Source: Teredinibacter sp. KSP-S5-2 (GTDB taxonomy: Bacteria > Pseudomonadota > Gammaproteobacteria > Pseudomonadales > Cellvibrionaceae). From it: 64,000 nucleotides of DNA. The stretch covers positions 1,672,001 to 1,736,000 of the forward strand of contig NZ_CP120416.1 in assembly GCF_032773895.1 (NCBI RefSeq), read 5' to 3'. Below the pieces are notes generated by a model. That model saw only the letters and a program-made list of their open reading frames with translations, did no database searches and had not been told where the DNA came from. Made by a program: the position numbers and the translations under genes. This document shows positions 16,560 through 24,688 of the stretch, piece by piece (position 1 is the stretch's first letter; each line of letters opens with the position of its first letter).

Positions 16560-17966
16560 TTAAAGGATACGAGAATATTTGGGTTGGCTAGTGGTTGTAG
16601 TGTTATCGATATAGGCGTCAAAAGTCATGCATATGTGTCTGATCAACAGTCTGCCTGATAACTCGACTCGAATTCCGTTTTTATCCAAAATTAGCAATCC
16701 ATCCTCCTCAAGAGATTTCAGGGCAGTTAACTCTGACTGAAAATATTCTGCGAACTGGATATTGAAATGGGTTTCAACTTTTTTGAAGTTCAGTTCAAAG
16801 TTGCAGATAAGTTGATTAATGATGTATCGACGGATCAGGTCGTCTTGCGTAAGTTGAATACCTTTCGTAAGTGGTAAACGGTTATCTGCAATAGCCGTAT
16901 AGTAGTTATCAATATTCTTTTGGTTCTGGCAATAAGTGTCACCAAAAAAACTAATTGATGAAACGCCAAAAGCAAATAGATCGCACTCTGCACGAGTTGC
17001 GTAGCCCTGGAAATTTCTATTCAAACTGCCATGTTGTTGCGCAAGCGTTAGTTCATCGTCAGGTTTAGCAAAATGATCCATACCAATATACACGTAGCCT
17101 GCCTCAAGAAGTCTTTCTATCGTGGCGTGAAGGATTTTTAATTTTTCCTGAGGTTCTGGCAGATACTGTGCGTCGATTTGTTTCTGCGTTTTAAAAAGGT
17201 GAGGCATATGGGCGTAGTTAAATACAGATAGCCTGTCTGGCGATATATGTATGACTTTATCGAGCGTTGCTAAAAAAGAATCCTTAGTCTGGTGGGGGAG
17301 GCCATAAATAAGGTCCAGGCTAAACGATTTAAAGTTGTTTGCCCTAATCGCATCGGCGAGATCCCGAACTTCTGATTCTGAGTTAAAGCGATTTACGGCT
17401 TTTTGTACCGTTGGATCAAAATCCTGTACACCCATACTTATGCGGTTGAATCCAAGGTTGCGAAGATATGCAACTCGCTCAGGGGTTACACCGTGGGGAT
17501 GTATTTCTATCGAGTACTCCCCTTGTTCGTCATCGGCGAGGGTGAAAATATCACGAGTGACTTCCATTAACCGGGCCATTTGCTGGTCGTTAATGTAGGT
17601 TGGTGTTCCACCTCCCCAGTGGAGTTGTTCTACTACGCGTCGAGTATCTATATAGTCTGCCTGCAGCATCATTTCTTTATGAAGTGCTTTCAAATACGGT
17701 GTTGCACGCTCTTTGTTGGCTGTGACAATTTTGTTGCAACCACAGTAGTAACAAACCGTGTCACAAAAAGGGATGTGGAAATAGAGCGACAATGGTTGTT
17801 TGGTTTTATTGCTTCTAGATACGGCCTCAAGCCACTTGTTTTCGTCAAAGTCTTCCGAAAACTGGGGCGCGGTTGGATACGATGTGTATCTGGGGCCAGA
17901 CAAGTTATATTTTTTAATTAACTCAGCATTCCACAGATTTTGTAGGGTGTTTGAGTGTATAGTCAT
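16560..17966 (-). CDS. hemN: Oxygen-independent coproporphyrinogen III oxidase
   Basis: The protein is 468 aa from the ATG at 17966; the 12 codons upstream do not look like HemN. It is a radical-SAM enzyme with the cluster motif CDTVCYYCGC (Cys68, Cys72, Cys75 plus Cys77), the family motif GPRYTSYPTA near the N-terminus, and HWGGGTPTYI. HemN oxidatively decarboxylates coproporphyrinogen III to protoporphyrinogen IX in haem synthesis without oxygen. An Anr/FNR-type box 64 nt upstream of the ATG predicts induction at low oxygen. It is a monocistronic gene followed by a hairpin. Confidence 0.95.
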   Translation of the reverse strand: MTIHSNTLQNLWNAELIKKYNLSGPRYTSYPTAPQFSEDFDENKWLEAVSRSNKTKQPLSLYFHIPFCDTVCYYCGCNKIVTANKERATPYLKALHKEMMLQADYIDTRRVVEQLHWGGGTPTYINDQQMARLMEVTRDIFTLADDEQGEYSIEIHPHGVTPERVAYLRNLGFNRISMGVQDFDPTVQKAVNRFNSESEVRDLADAIRANNFKSFSLDLIYGLPHQTKDSFLATLDKVIHISPDRLSVFNYAHMPHLFKTQKQIDAQYLPEPQEKLKILHATIERLLEAGYVYIGMDHFAKPDDELTLAQQHGSLNRNFQGYATRAECDLFAFGVSSISFFGDTYCQNQKNIDNYYTAIADNRLPLTKGIQLTQDDLIRRYIINQLICNFELNFKKVETHFNIQFAEYFQSELTALKSLEEDGLLILDKNGIRVELSGRLLIRHICMTFDAYIDNTTTTSQPKYSRIL

Positions 17967-18029
17967 TGAATATTCATTTCTGTTAGTTAGATTCTTTTGC
18001 AAGTTTAGAGAGCACCTATATTAACTCGA

Positions 18030-18043
18030 TTGATGCAGGTCAA
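18030..18043 (-). promoter_or_regulatory. Anr/FNR-type box upstream of hemN
   Basis: TTGAT-GCAG-GTCAA matches the FNR/Anr consensus TTGAT-N4-ATCAA with one mismatch. It lies in the 143-nt region between divergent hemN and the flavin reductase gene. FNR/Anr control of hemN is well known in Pseudomonas and enteric bacteria. Confidence 0.8.
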
Positions 18044-18109
18044 TCCGCTAGGTTTTATGTCTCGTTTAGTTATAATGGGCGGCCATTTTGGTTCAAATGA
18101 GTATTATCT

Positions 18110-18622
18110 ATGAATAGCATGCTTACTCAAGATTTAGCACAAGCTATGAAAACCGGTATGAGACGGTTGGCGTCAGGCGTGTCAATTATCGCTTCTCGTG
18201 GAAGTGATGGGCGAAAGTGTGCCATGACGGCTAGTTCGGTGACATCTCTATCTGATACGCCAGCATCTTTATTGGTTTGCATTCATAAAGATGCTCGAAT
18301 TAATAGTGTTATAGCGGAATCCAACTTTTTTTCAGTAAACGTTCTGCACGAAAGCCAGCAACAAATCTCCCAGGTTTGTGCTTCGTCGGAAGACAGTGAC
18401 AAGCGATTCTCTGTTGGTGATTGGCATACTGCGCCGGAGTCAGGGTTGCCATATCTCGCCGATGCTGAGTCTGTATTTATTTGTTCGTTATCAGCTAAAC
18501 ATGTCTACGGTACTCATAACATCTATATTGGCGATATATGTGGTGTGCAGGTTACTGATCGTGAAGCCGCACCATTACTTTATCTTGATGGTGGTTATTG
18601 CGGTGTTAAAAAGAGCGTCTAA
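18110..18622 (+). CDS. Flavin reductase-like FMN-binding split-barrel protein
   Basis: The 170-aa protein matches the flavin reductase family (HpaC/RutF type). Seen are MRRLASGVSIIASRGSDG at the start of the barrel, CAMTASSVTSLSDTPASLLVCI for flavin contact (quoted in part as MTASSVTSLS) and NFFSVNVLHESQQQ. The C-terminal LYLDGGYCGV is also usual. These proteins reduce FMN with NAD(P)H to feed a partner monooxygenase, but no monooxygenase gene is adjacent. It is divergent from hemN and may share the Anr-site region. Confidence 0.85.
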   Translation: MNSMLTQDLAQAMKTGMRRLASGVSIIASRGSDGRKCAMTASSVTSLSDTPASLLVCIHKDARINSVIAESNFFSVNVLHESQQQISQVCASSEDSDKRFSVGDWHTAPESGLPYLADAESVFICSLSAKHVYGTHNIYIGDICGVQVTDREAAPLLYLDGGYCGVKKSV

Positions 18623-18624
18623 TC

Positions 18625-20169
18625 CTAATGTTGTGTTGGATGTATATGAGGGAGCCTATTTGGGGATGGGGATATAGGGAGTTTTATAGTAAAGCAGGTT
18701 CCTTCTCCTGCTTTTGATTCAACCTGAATCGTTCCTTGATGATGCTCTGTAATAATAAAATACGAAACAGATAAACCTAATCCAGTGCCTTTGCCTACAT
18801 CCTTTGTTGTATAGAAAGGCTCAAAAATATGCTTTTGCACGGGTTCAGGAATACCTGGCCCATTATCAGAAACCTCCAGTATCACTGTATTGTTCTGTGT
18901 TGAAAGATTGATTCGAATAACTGGTTCGAGTGGTGGACCATATTCGTTTGATTGAAATGACTGGGCGGCATTGGATAGCAGGTTGAGCAACACCTGTTGG
19001 ATTTCGCTGGATGAGCAGACTACTAGGGGAAGGTCCTTCTGGGCATTCAGCTCAACGCGGGGGATTTCTACGCCCTCTGCGGTTTCAAGTTCAAAGTTGT
19101 TTTGTGCCAGTTGTAATGAATGCTCTACCAGATGGAGGAGGTTGGTTGCTACGTGGGTGCTATTGTTGTTTCTGGAAAACTCCAGCATGTTGGTAACGAT
19201 TTGGGCGGCTCTATCACCGGCTTCCCGAATTTTTTCCAGGAAGCCAAATATTCCGCGAGCTTCGAGATAGGCTTGCAATTTGGGTAGCTCAATACCCAGT
19301 TCGTCAGCAATTCGTTTGTTCGCTTCCAATTCAAGAGATGTTCTGCGAAATATATTTTGTACATTATTCAGAACACCCGATAGCGGGTTGTTGATCTCGT
19401 GGGCAAGGCCAGCTGCAAGCTCCCCAAGACTTCGCATTTTTTCATTTTGGATCATCATACTTTCGACGCGCACACGCTTGGTTACATCCTCCGCCAGAAT
19501 TACTGCTCCGGCGATGTCGACAGCGTTTAATGGAAATAAAGTGATGTCGATAAATGTGGCATTGGAGCCTTGTCCTTCCTGGACGTTTTCCTTATGGAAG
19601 GGGAGGCCGCTGGAAAATATGGATTCAATGGTTTCCACATCTATGGGTAGATTGGGGTAAACCTGATTCACATGAGCGCCAAGCGCTTCCTCTGCCGGGA
19701 GGCCAGTTGCTTTTTCTGCTGCGTTATTCCAGTGGGTGACATAACCATCGGGGGTGATTCCCACAAGAACATAGGGCATGGAGTTGACGATACACTGCAT
19801 ATATTCTTGCGTTTCGCGCAAGAGTTCTTCGGTAGCTTCATGCCTGGCTATTTCCCGGTAAAGCTGCTGTTTCGTTTTCGCCAGGATTTGGGGTTGTGGG
19901 TTATTGCTGCCAGGCTTTTTTTCCAGCTCCCTGTTACGTTTGGATAAAAGCATGATGATTCCTGCTTGAAGCACAATCAGAATCAACGCACAGATCAGTA
20001 GAGTGTATGCCATTCCTTCTCGGATGAATGGGTCAGCATGCGAGGGCGAGGGATACAGGAAAAAAGGCAGGCTAATCCCCAACCATGCGAAGACGGGGGA
20101 TGAAGCATTGGTTGATACCGTTTTTCGTTTTGAGTAGCGCATATTCTTGTTTGTGTTCGCAACTGACAC
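18625..20169 (-). CDS. PAS-domain sensor histidine kinase
   Basis: The protein is 514 aa from GTG at 20169; an ATG nine codons in (20142) is equally possible. A hydrophobic stretch, a short periplasmic piece (ADPFIREG) and a second helix (YTLLICALILIVLQAGIIML) come first. A PAS domain follows (MPYVLVGITPDGYVTHWNNAAEKATG), then a HisKA H-box HEINNPLSGVLNNV and an HATPase domain with N-box LLNLLSNAAQSF, G1 DNGPGIP and G2 GKGTGLGLSV. It is an orthodox membrane kinase with no receiver and no neighbouring response regulator. The stop lies 2 nt from the stop of the flavin reductase gene (convergent). Confidence 0.92.
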   Translation of the reverse strand: MSVANTNKNMRYSKRKTVSTNASSPVFAWLGISLPFFLYPSPSHADPFIREGMAYTLLICALILIVLQAGIIMLLSKRNRELEKKPGSNNPQPQILAKTKQQLYREIARHEATEELLRETQEYMQCIVNSMPYVLVGITPDGYVTHWNNAAEKATGLPAEEALGAHVNQVYPNLPIDVETIESIFSSGLPFHKENVQEGQGSNATFIDITLFPLNAVDIAGAVILAEDVTKRVRVESMMIQNEKMRSLGELAAGLAHEINNPLSGVLNNVQNIFRRTSLELEANKRIADELGIELPKLQAYLEARGIFGFLEKIREAGDRAAQIVTNMLEFSRNNNSTHVATNLLHLVEHSLQLAQNNFELETAEGVEIPRVELNAQKDLPLVVCSSSEIQQVLLNLLSNAAQSFQSNEYGPPLEPVIRINLSTQNNTVILEVSDNGPGIPEPVQKHIFEPFYTTKDVGKGTGLGLSVSYFIITEHHQGTIQVESKAGEGTCFTIKLPISPSPNRLPHIHPTQH

Positions 20170-20809
20170 CTAGTGTATAACTCTATAAGGGGTTGAGGCC
20201 ATAGCTTTATTCTGTTCACGAAACTGGTTAGGTTTAAAAATTCAGTTTGGTCCTCTGTGAGGCTCATAGGGGTATGTGCATTGGGGGGGGGTAAAAATCG
20301 GTGTTCAACTTTGGTCAAACATAGACAAAAAATCTAAAAAGCCAAACATGCAGTTTTTGACTACTTAAAGAACAAAACCTGGATCAGTGAATTGTTCGTC
20401 GTAAGAGACTGTTCTTTTAATTTTTCAGTTTTAATTACCTCATAAAGGTTTTTTAAGGCTTTTCTAAGCTTAAATAGATGGGCTTCAGCTTTTTATGTCG
20501 GTCGAGTTTTAGATTTTTAAAATGCATCCTTGTCGACTATTACATTGGCCTAGATGGCTAAGAAAAAGACATATGTCAACATCACAAATTTTCGTGATTA
20601 ATTTTTTTGTTTCGTCTAAATCAATGGTCCTCTCTCCATGAGATCTTAAGTAAGGGGGCCATGAAAATGCAATTTTTAACCCCCGTCTCCTCGCTTTGAC
20701 TTAACCCAAATTTCACCCCATTCATCTATCATCCCGCCACTGAATTTACACGCCAGCGTAAGACACGAAACACTGCACAGCACTTATGCAAGTGCCCGAT
20801 AAAACATCT
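20170..20809. other. 640-nt gene-free region
   Basis: This AT-rich spacer separates the divergent histidine kinase and kelch genes. It contains a run of nine G at 20283-20291, and near its right end an 11-codon mini-ORF (20661-20696) with a GGGGG stretch just before its ATG and a CCCCC stretch inside it that could pair. No full-length coding frame is convincing. Promoters of both flanking genes must lie here, but I cannot place them with confidence. Confidence 0.5.
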
Positions 20810-21865
20810 ATGCACAGAAGAACGTTTTTAAAATCCATTGCGGGATTAAGCTTTGTCTCCGCTTTCCCTGCATGCCACTTGGCGTTATCCGGCAACACAA
20901 GACGATACCAATGGCAAGCGAGTCCTTCGTTACCCAACGCTATGCAGGAAATGTATCCCGCGCTATTTGAAAATCACATTTGCGTAGCGGGTGCTCTTGA
21001 AGTTGCCAGAGATGGAGTAGGAACCATGGGGCCGCTCAGCGCATCGTCGCATATGCATGTTTTTGATCCTCGCAGTGCTCAATGGACATCCGGCCCAGAG
21101 CTCCCCAGCGCACGGCATCATTTAGGCCTTGCGGCAACAGGCTCGAACTTATTTGGGGTAGGCGGCTTTGCCGCAGATGCTAGCAACGCATGGCAAATCA
21201 AAGCGGACTGTTTTGTACTGGATTCCCTTTCTGGGGATTGGCTTTCTCATACACCATTACCACAAGCTCAAGGCGAATCGGTTTATGCCGCGTATGAAAA
21301 CAAGGTTCATGTTATTGGTGGGCGTGCAATTAAAAACGGGAAGCTGCAGGATACTTCAAGCCATTGGGTATTGGATGGAGACAGATGGTACCAAGCAGCA
21401 CCACTTAAGTTAGCGAGGAACTCTGCTGCCAGTTGCGTTGTTAATGGGCAAATATATGTTGCAGGAGGGCGATTAGATGGCGCTGAACCCAAAAACCAGA
21501 GTTTGTTCGAGTGTTATAACCCCAAAACGGATTCGTGGGAGACCTTACCCCCAATGCCCATTCCCAGCGCAGGATTAGCTTGCGCGGCCTATAACGACGA
21601 CTTATTTGTATTCGGCGGGGAGTACTATCGTTATGACATGGACGATAATAATGAACCCAAGCTTGTTAGCAAAACTTACGGCGAGCTATGGCTCTATTCA
21701 CTTAAAACACAGCAATGGCAACGTTTGAATGACCATGGCACACCTTCACCTCGGCATGGCCACGGTGCGGTTTTTGTCGATGGCAAGCTCTATGTTCTTG
21801 GCGGTTCAACGGATATCTGGGGGAAAGCCACAACAGCAAAGATGTTTGAATTACCTTTGACGTAG
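20810..21865 (+). CDS. Tat-exported kelch-repeat (beta-propeller) protein
   Basis: I choose the ATG at 20810 because it gives a twin-arginine signal, MHRRTFLKSIAGLSF; an ATG eight codons earlier is possible. The signal ends near AFPACHLAL, so lipid attachment at that Cys cannot be excluded. The 351-aa product shows six kelch-type blades marked by a hydrophobic strand and GG: VAGALEV, GVGGFAA, VIGGRAI, VAGGRLD, VFGGEYY and VLGGSTD. Such propellers bind proteins or sugars, and the Tat route means it folds before export. No enzymatic function can be assigned. Confidence 0.82.
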   Translation: MHRRTFLKSIAGLSFVSAFPACHLALSGNTRRYQWQASPSLPNAMQEMYPALFENHICVAGALEVARDGVGTMGPLSASSHMHVFDPRSAQWTSGPELPSARHHLGLAATGSNLFGVGGFAADASNAWQIKADCFVLDSLSGDWLSHTPLPQAQGESVYAAYENKVHVIGGRAIKNGKLQDTSSHWVLDGDRWYQAAPLKLARNSAASCVVNGQIYVAGGRLDGAEPKNQSLFECYNPKTDSWETLPPMPIPSAGLACAAYNDDLFVFGGEYYRYDMDDNNEPKLVSKTYGELWLYSLKTQQWQRLNDHGTPSPRHGHGAVFVDGKLYVLGGSTDIWGKATTAKMFELPLT

Positions 21866-21913
21866 ATCCCCCATAATTCGTTCTGTCTAATCAGTCAGTT
21901 ATTCGGGAGACTC

Positions 21914-23245
21914 TTAATTGGGGATGATCTTATTCGGGGCGCTTTGCCAAATTCGTATCCCTGAGTCCGAACCAACCGCCAAAAATGTGTTTCCACCTGC
22001 GTCAACCACGCCAACAATGTTGCTAATAAGCTCTCCACCTACGGGAGCTGTTGCGATAACTTCGACGGGATTCATACTATGCAGTGCAATGGTATCTCGA
22101 GTGGGGTTGACCAGCACCATTTCAAACTCGCCCTTGGGGGTGTGGAACCCCAAGCCTCTGCCAAGATTGCGTGAGTGCATTGCATGTGAGGTATATTGCG
22201 TCCAGTTCGCTTGAGCAATTTCAAGGGTGGTGTCCTTCATTTCATAGCGTTCCACGTCCCCTGGCCCATGAGGCATGGAAACAACGCCAATAGAATTGCT
22301 TTTTGTATCTGCAGAAATAACATGCCGCCATCGGTTACCCGTTCCAATAGCTGGCCCTTTGGCAAGCAGTTCTCCAGCTTCGCTGTACACTGCAAGATAG
22401 GAACCCATATCAATATGGCTGATGGTGGTGATAAGTTCGCGGCCTTCTGATTCGTGAATATCCGCCCAAAGCGGCGCTAAGCCTTCAAAAACATAAGGGC
22501 TTTCCAATTCAATCGTTGTGACTACCTTATTTTCAGTCCCCGTTTCTATCACGAGTAAACGCGCAGATTCGATATCATCGCCCAGAACCGCATGCTGGTA
22601 CCTGTTGGTAGGCGCAGCGTAAAGCGCAATCTTGTCATTCTGATCGACAAGGATTCGGGCATCGGGAAGGGCATTTACCATTAGCTCGCTATTGGTTCCA
22701 TTACCCTGAATGACTAAAGCTCCGTCCTTACGGATATACGCTGTCTTACCACTTTTGGGTAAAAGCGCATGAACGGAATGAGGAGACATGTCCTTGGGGG
22801 GAACTTCAATATGCACTTTTGAATTTTTGACAAACGTTACCGGTGGAACAACCGCAGAATTGAGTAGAAAGGCGTTTTTTGTTTCAGTTACGTGCTTTCC
22901 ACTGCTTTGGAAAGTCAGTTCCAGGGGGTGAGGCTCCCCTCCATTATTGACCCATGCTTTGGCAGACCCATCTTCCAATGTCGCAACCAAAACCGCCTGG
23001 CCATTTAACGTTGTGTACAGTAACCATTGTGGTTTCTGGTCTAGAGGAATGTTCCAGACTTTTGCATTTTCGAGATCTACTTGTCCGCCATCGACCAGTT
23101 TACTGCCTGTTGTATCGGTGAGGAATGTGCCGACTGATAACGGTTTTACCGTTTCTTGCTTGATTGTTTTACACCCTAAGATGGTGGATATCGTTATAGC
23201 AACTAACAACAGGGGGAAGTGTTTCACTCGTAAGCTATTCAGCAT
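21914..23245 (-). CDS. Lipoprotein of unknown function, beta-propeller-like
   Basis: From the ATG at 23245, which has a GGAG site 6 nt upstream, the 443-aa product starts with a lipoprotein signal (MLNSLRVKHFPLLLVAITIS, lipobox TILGC). The mature protein has repeated short beta segments with aromatic and Gly turns (GSDSGIRIWQSAP, AVYSEAGELLAKGPAIG) that look like propeller blades, but no named family is recognised. Lys follows the lipid Cys, so outer-membrane sorting is plausible. It is convergent with the kelch protein gene, ending 48 nt from it. Confidence 0.65.
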   Translation of the reverse strand: MLNSLRVKHFPLLLVAITISTILGCKTIKQETVKPLSVGTFLTDTTGSKLVDGGQVDLENAKVWNIPLDQKPQWLLYTTLNGQAVLVATLEDGSAKAWVNNGGEPHPLELTFQSSGKHVTETKNAFLLNSAVVPPVTFVKNSKVHIEVPPKDMSPHSVHALLPKSGKTAYIRKDGALVIQGNGTNSELMVNALPDARILVDQNDKIALYAAPTNRYQHAVLGDDIESARLLVIETGTENKVVTTIELESPYVFEGLAPLWADIHESEGRELITTISHIDMGSYLAVYSEAGELLAKGPAIGTGNRWRHVISADTKSNSIGVVSMPHGPGDVERYEMKDTTLEIAQANWTQYTSHAMHSRNLGRGLGFHTPKGEFEMVLVNPTRDTIALHSMNPVEVIATAPVGGELISNIVGVVDAGGNTFLAVGSDSGIRIWQSAPNKIIPN

Positions 23246-23575
23246 GAGATCTCCGGTACTCGCGGTTGGTATTAGGTGGCTCGGGTTTCTATGTAAAGCA
23301 GTAATATAAAACAATTAATACTTAAGTGCCAAAATCAAATTTTAGGTGTCGCCGCGGGTTCACAGCCGGTAATCTGTTCTTCGAGAGCTGGGGGTTAACA
23401 TTGGTGTCGGCCGTATCAAGCTTTTACTTGATTTGATGATAAGACGAGGTTGATCGGTAATATTTGCATGAGCAAAAAAATGTTCGATCGTCATAATGGT
23501 TATTTCTCGATATGGGGGTGTAGCGATTAGTTTTTAATCAGGTCATGGCTTGGTATGTATAGCTGAAAGTAATTG
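23246..23575. other. Gene-free stretch upstream of the tRNA-Val/Asp cluster
   Basis: About 330 bases with no convincing gene. It should hold the promoter of the minus-strand lipoprotein gene. A 20-codon open frame near 23468 has no ribosome site and I do not call it. Confidence 0.5.
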
Positions 23576-23603
23576 TTGACATGGCGTCTTATTTCGGTAG
23601 AAT
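23576..23603 (+). promoter_or_regulatory. Sigma-70 promoter of the tRNA-Val/Asp cluster
   Basis: TTGACA (23576-23581) is a perfect -35 box, followed 16 bases later by TAGAAT (23598-23603). The next bases GCGCCCC form a GC-rich discriminator like that of the other tRNA promoter in this window. tRNA-Val starts 18 nt downstream. Confidence 0.85.
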
Positions 23604-23620
23604 GCGCCCCTCTTCACAAT

Positions 23621-23696
23621 GGGTGGTTAGCTCAGTTGGGAGAGCGACGGCCTTACAAGCCGTAGGTCACAGGTTCGACCCCTGTACCACCCACCA
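23621..23696 (+). tRNA. tRNA-Val (anticodon TAC)
   Basis: The acceptor stem is GGGTGGT/ACCACCC. The anticodon stem ACGGC/GCCGT encloses loop CTTACAA with anticodon TAC. The T arm reads AGGTTCGACCCCT and CCA is encoded at 23694-23696. Confidence 0.97.
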
Positions 23697-23732
23697 AATT
23701 CCGTTAGGAATTTGTAATGAAGAAACTACTGC

Positions 23733-23809
23733 GGCCCGGTAGTTCAGTTGGTTAGAATGCCGGCCTGTCACGCCGGAGGTCGAGGGTTCAAGTCCCTTCC
23801 GGGTCGCCA
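23733..23809 (+). tRNA. tRNA-Asp (anticodon GTC)
   Basis: The acceptor stem GGCCCGG/CCGGGTC contains one G-U pair. The anticodon loop CTGTCAC gives anticodon GTC, the T arm reads GGGTTCAAGTCCC, and CCA is encoded at 23807-23809. It follows tRNA-Val by 36 nt in the same transcript. Confidence 0.97.
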
Positions 23810-23813
23810 TATT

Positions 23814-23848
23814 AAAAAAAGCCTGTACTTTACAGTACAGGCTTTTTT
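23814..23848 (+). terminator. Rho-independent terminator of the tRNA-Val/Asp transcript
   Basis: GCCTGTACT (23821-23829) pairs with AGTACAGGC (23834-23842) around a four-base loop and is followed by six T; a run of A before the stem lengthens it and makes it work on either strand. Confidence 0.93.
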
Positions 23849-24337
23849 ATTGCCTGCAATTTGAAAAACAGAGACGTTAATACTGCTCAGTTTTAGCGTT
23901 TTGAGTTTTATGTCTGGCGCACAACCTAAAAATCATTCCAGGCCACACTCCAGTCGTGTTGAAAGCTAATTTCAAGGGGAACAGCTTGTTTGTAAGGTGA
24001 TGGCTCATCACATTGAATAGGCTGAGTTGGATAGAAGTGGGGCGTGTAGTCAGGTACGTTCAATATTTTATCAATGATAAAACTTGTCCCTTCTCCATTT
24101 TAGTTTTTTGAAAAACCTTTTGGCTTATCTGGTGTCCACTTCAAAGAGCGATGTGGGAATACTGTCATTTTTACAAAGGTTTTTTGGGAAGAGTTGGCAC
24201 AACCTGAATTTGAATGGCGTTGGAGTTAATGCATAAAGTTGCGACTTCACCAATTATTCTAGTATTTGTCAAATAACAGTCATTTTATGCATCTAAAATC
24301 TAATTAACGTTTTAAAAAAAATTATTTGAGGTGCTTT
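23849..24337. other. Region between the tRNA terminator and the micropeptide gene
   Basis: Apart from the interrupted minus-strand ORF listed separately, this stretch shows no gene. It is AT-rich toward its right end, just before the micropeptide's ribosome site, and probably contains that gene's promoter. Confidence 0.5.
23926..24168 (-). pseudogene. Interrupted small ORF (in-frame stop) downstream of the tRNA cluster
   Basis: On the minus strand a frame starting at ATG 24168 reads MTVFPHRSLKWTPDKPKGFS, meets TAA at 24100-24102, and then continues in the same frame for 57 codons, including DYTPHFYPTQPIQCDEPSPY and FQHDWSVAWNDF, before a TAG at 23926. The composition on both sides (Trp, Pro, Tyr, His rich) looks coding. 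The simplest reading is an 80-residue gene broken by a nonsense mutation, or a decayed fragment of a larger gene. I recognise no family. Stop-codon readthrough is possible but there is no evidence for it. Confidence 0.4.
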
Positions 24338-24442
24338 ATGCAAGATTATTTGGAAGAGCTGATTGAGATAGGTATGCTGGAAAACGAATTTGATGATGAT
24401 TTTGATGATGATCGTTTTGTTGATGACTATGCAGAAGTGTAA
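24338..24442 (+). CDS. 34-aa highly acidic micropeptide
   Basis: The frame has an ATG with a GAGGTG ribosome site 5 nt upstream and ends TAA. The product begins MQDYLEELIEIGMLE and continues with two DDD blocks; 15 of 34 residues are Asp or Glu and only one is basic. The first half could form an amphipathic helix and the second half is a polyanionic tail. I know no family. Possible roles are a DNA-mimic or protein-binding regulator. It lies 246 nt upstream of the coiled-coil gene, same strand. Confidence 0.55.
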   Translation: MQDYLEELIEIGMLENEFDDDFDDDRFVDDYAEV

Positions 24443-24688
24443 GACGAACTAACCCCTTTATAGTATTCCGTTCTGACCTATAGATTTAAACGCTTGTTTC
24501 CCTCCTGTTTTCGCTAAAAATAAGTTTTTTTCGCGAAACTTTTTCTCTCCAGATGTGCGAAATATAACAAAAATACCTTTTAATTAGCATTTGATCTTAA
24601 TATTTGAGAGCCCGTCACATTTAAAACAAAAATAATGTCCGATAATTTAGTTCAGTACGTGTATCTCACTTAGATTAAGGCGTTTCTT

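Noticed and set aside
20661-20696. 11-codon mini-ORF with G/C stretches before the kelch gene, possible attenuator
   Set aside because: It has no regulatory codon run and no terminator follows; chance is the simpler reading.
23468-23530. 20-codon open frame upstream of the tRNA-Val promoter
   Set aside because: There is no ribosome site and it is too short to judge.
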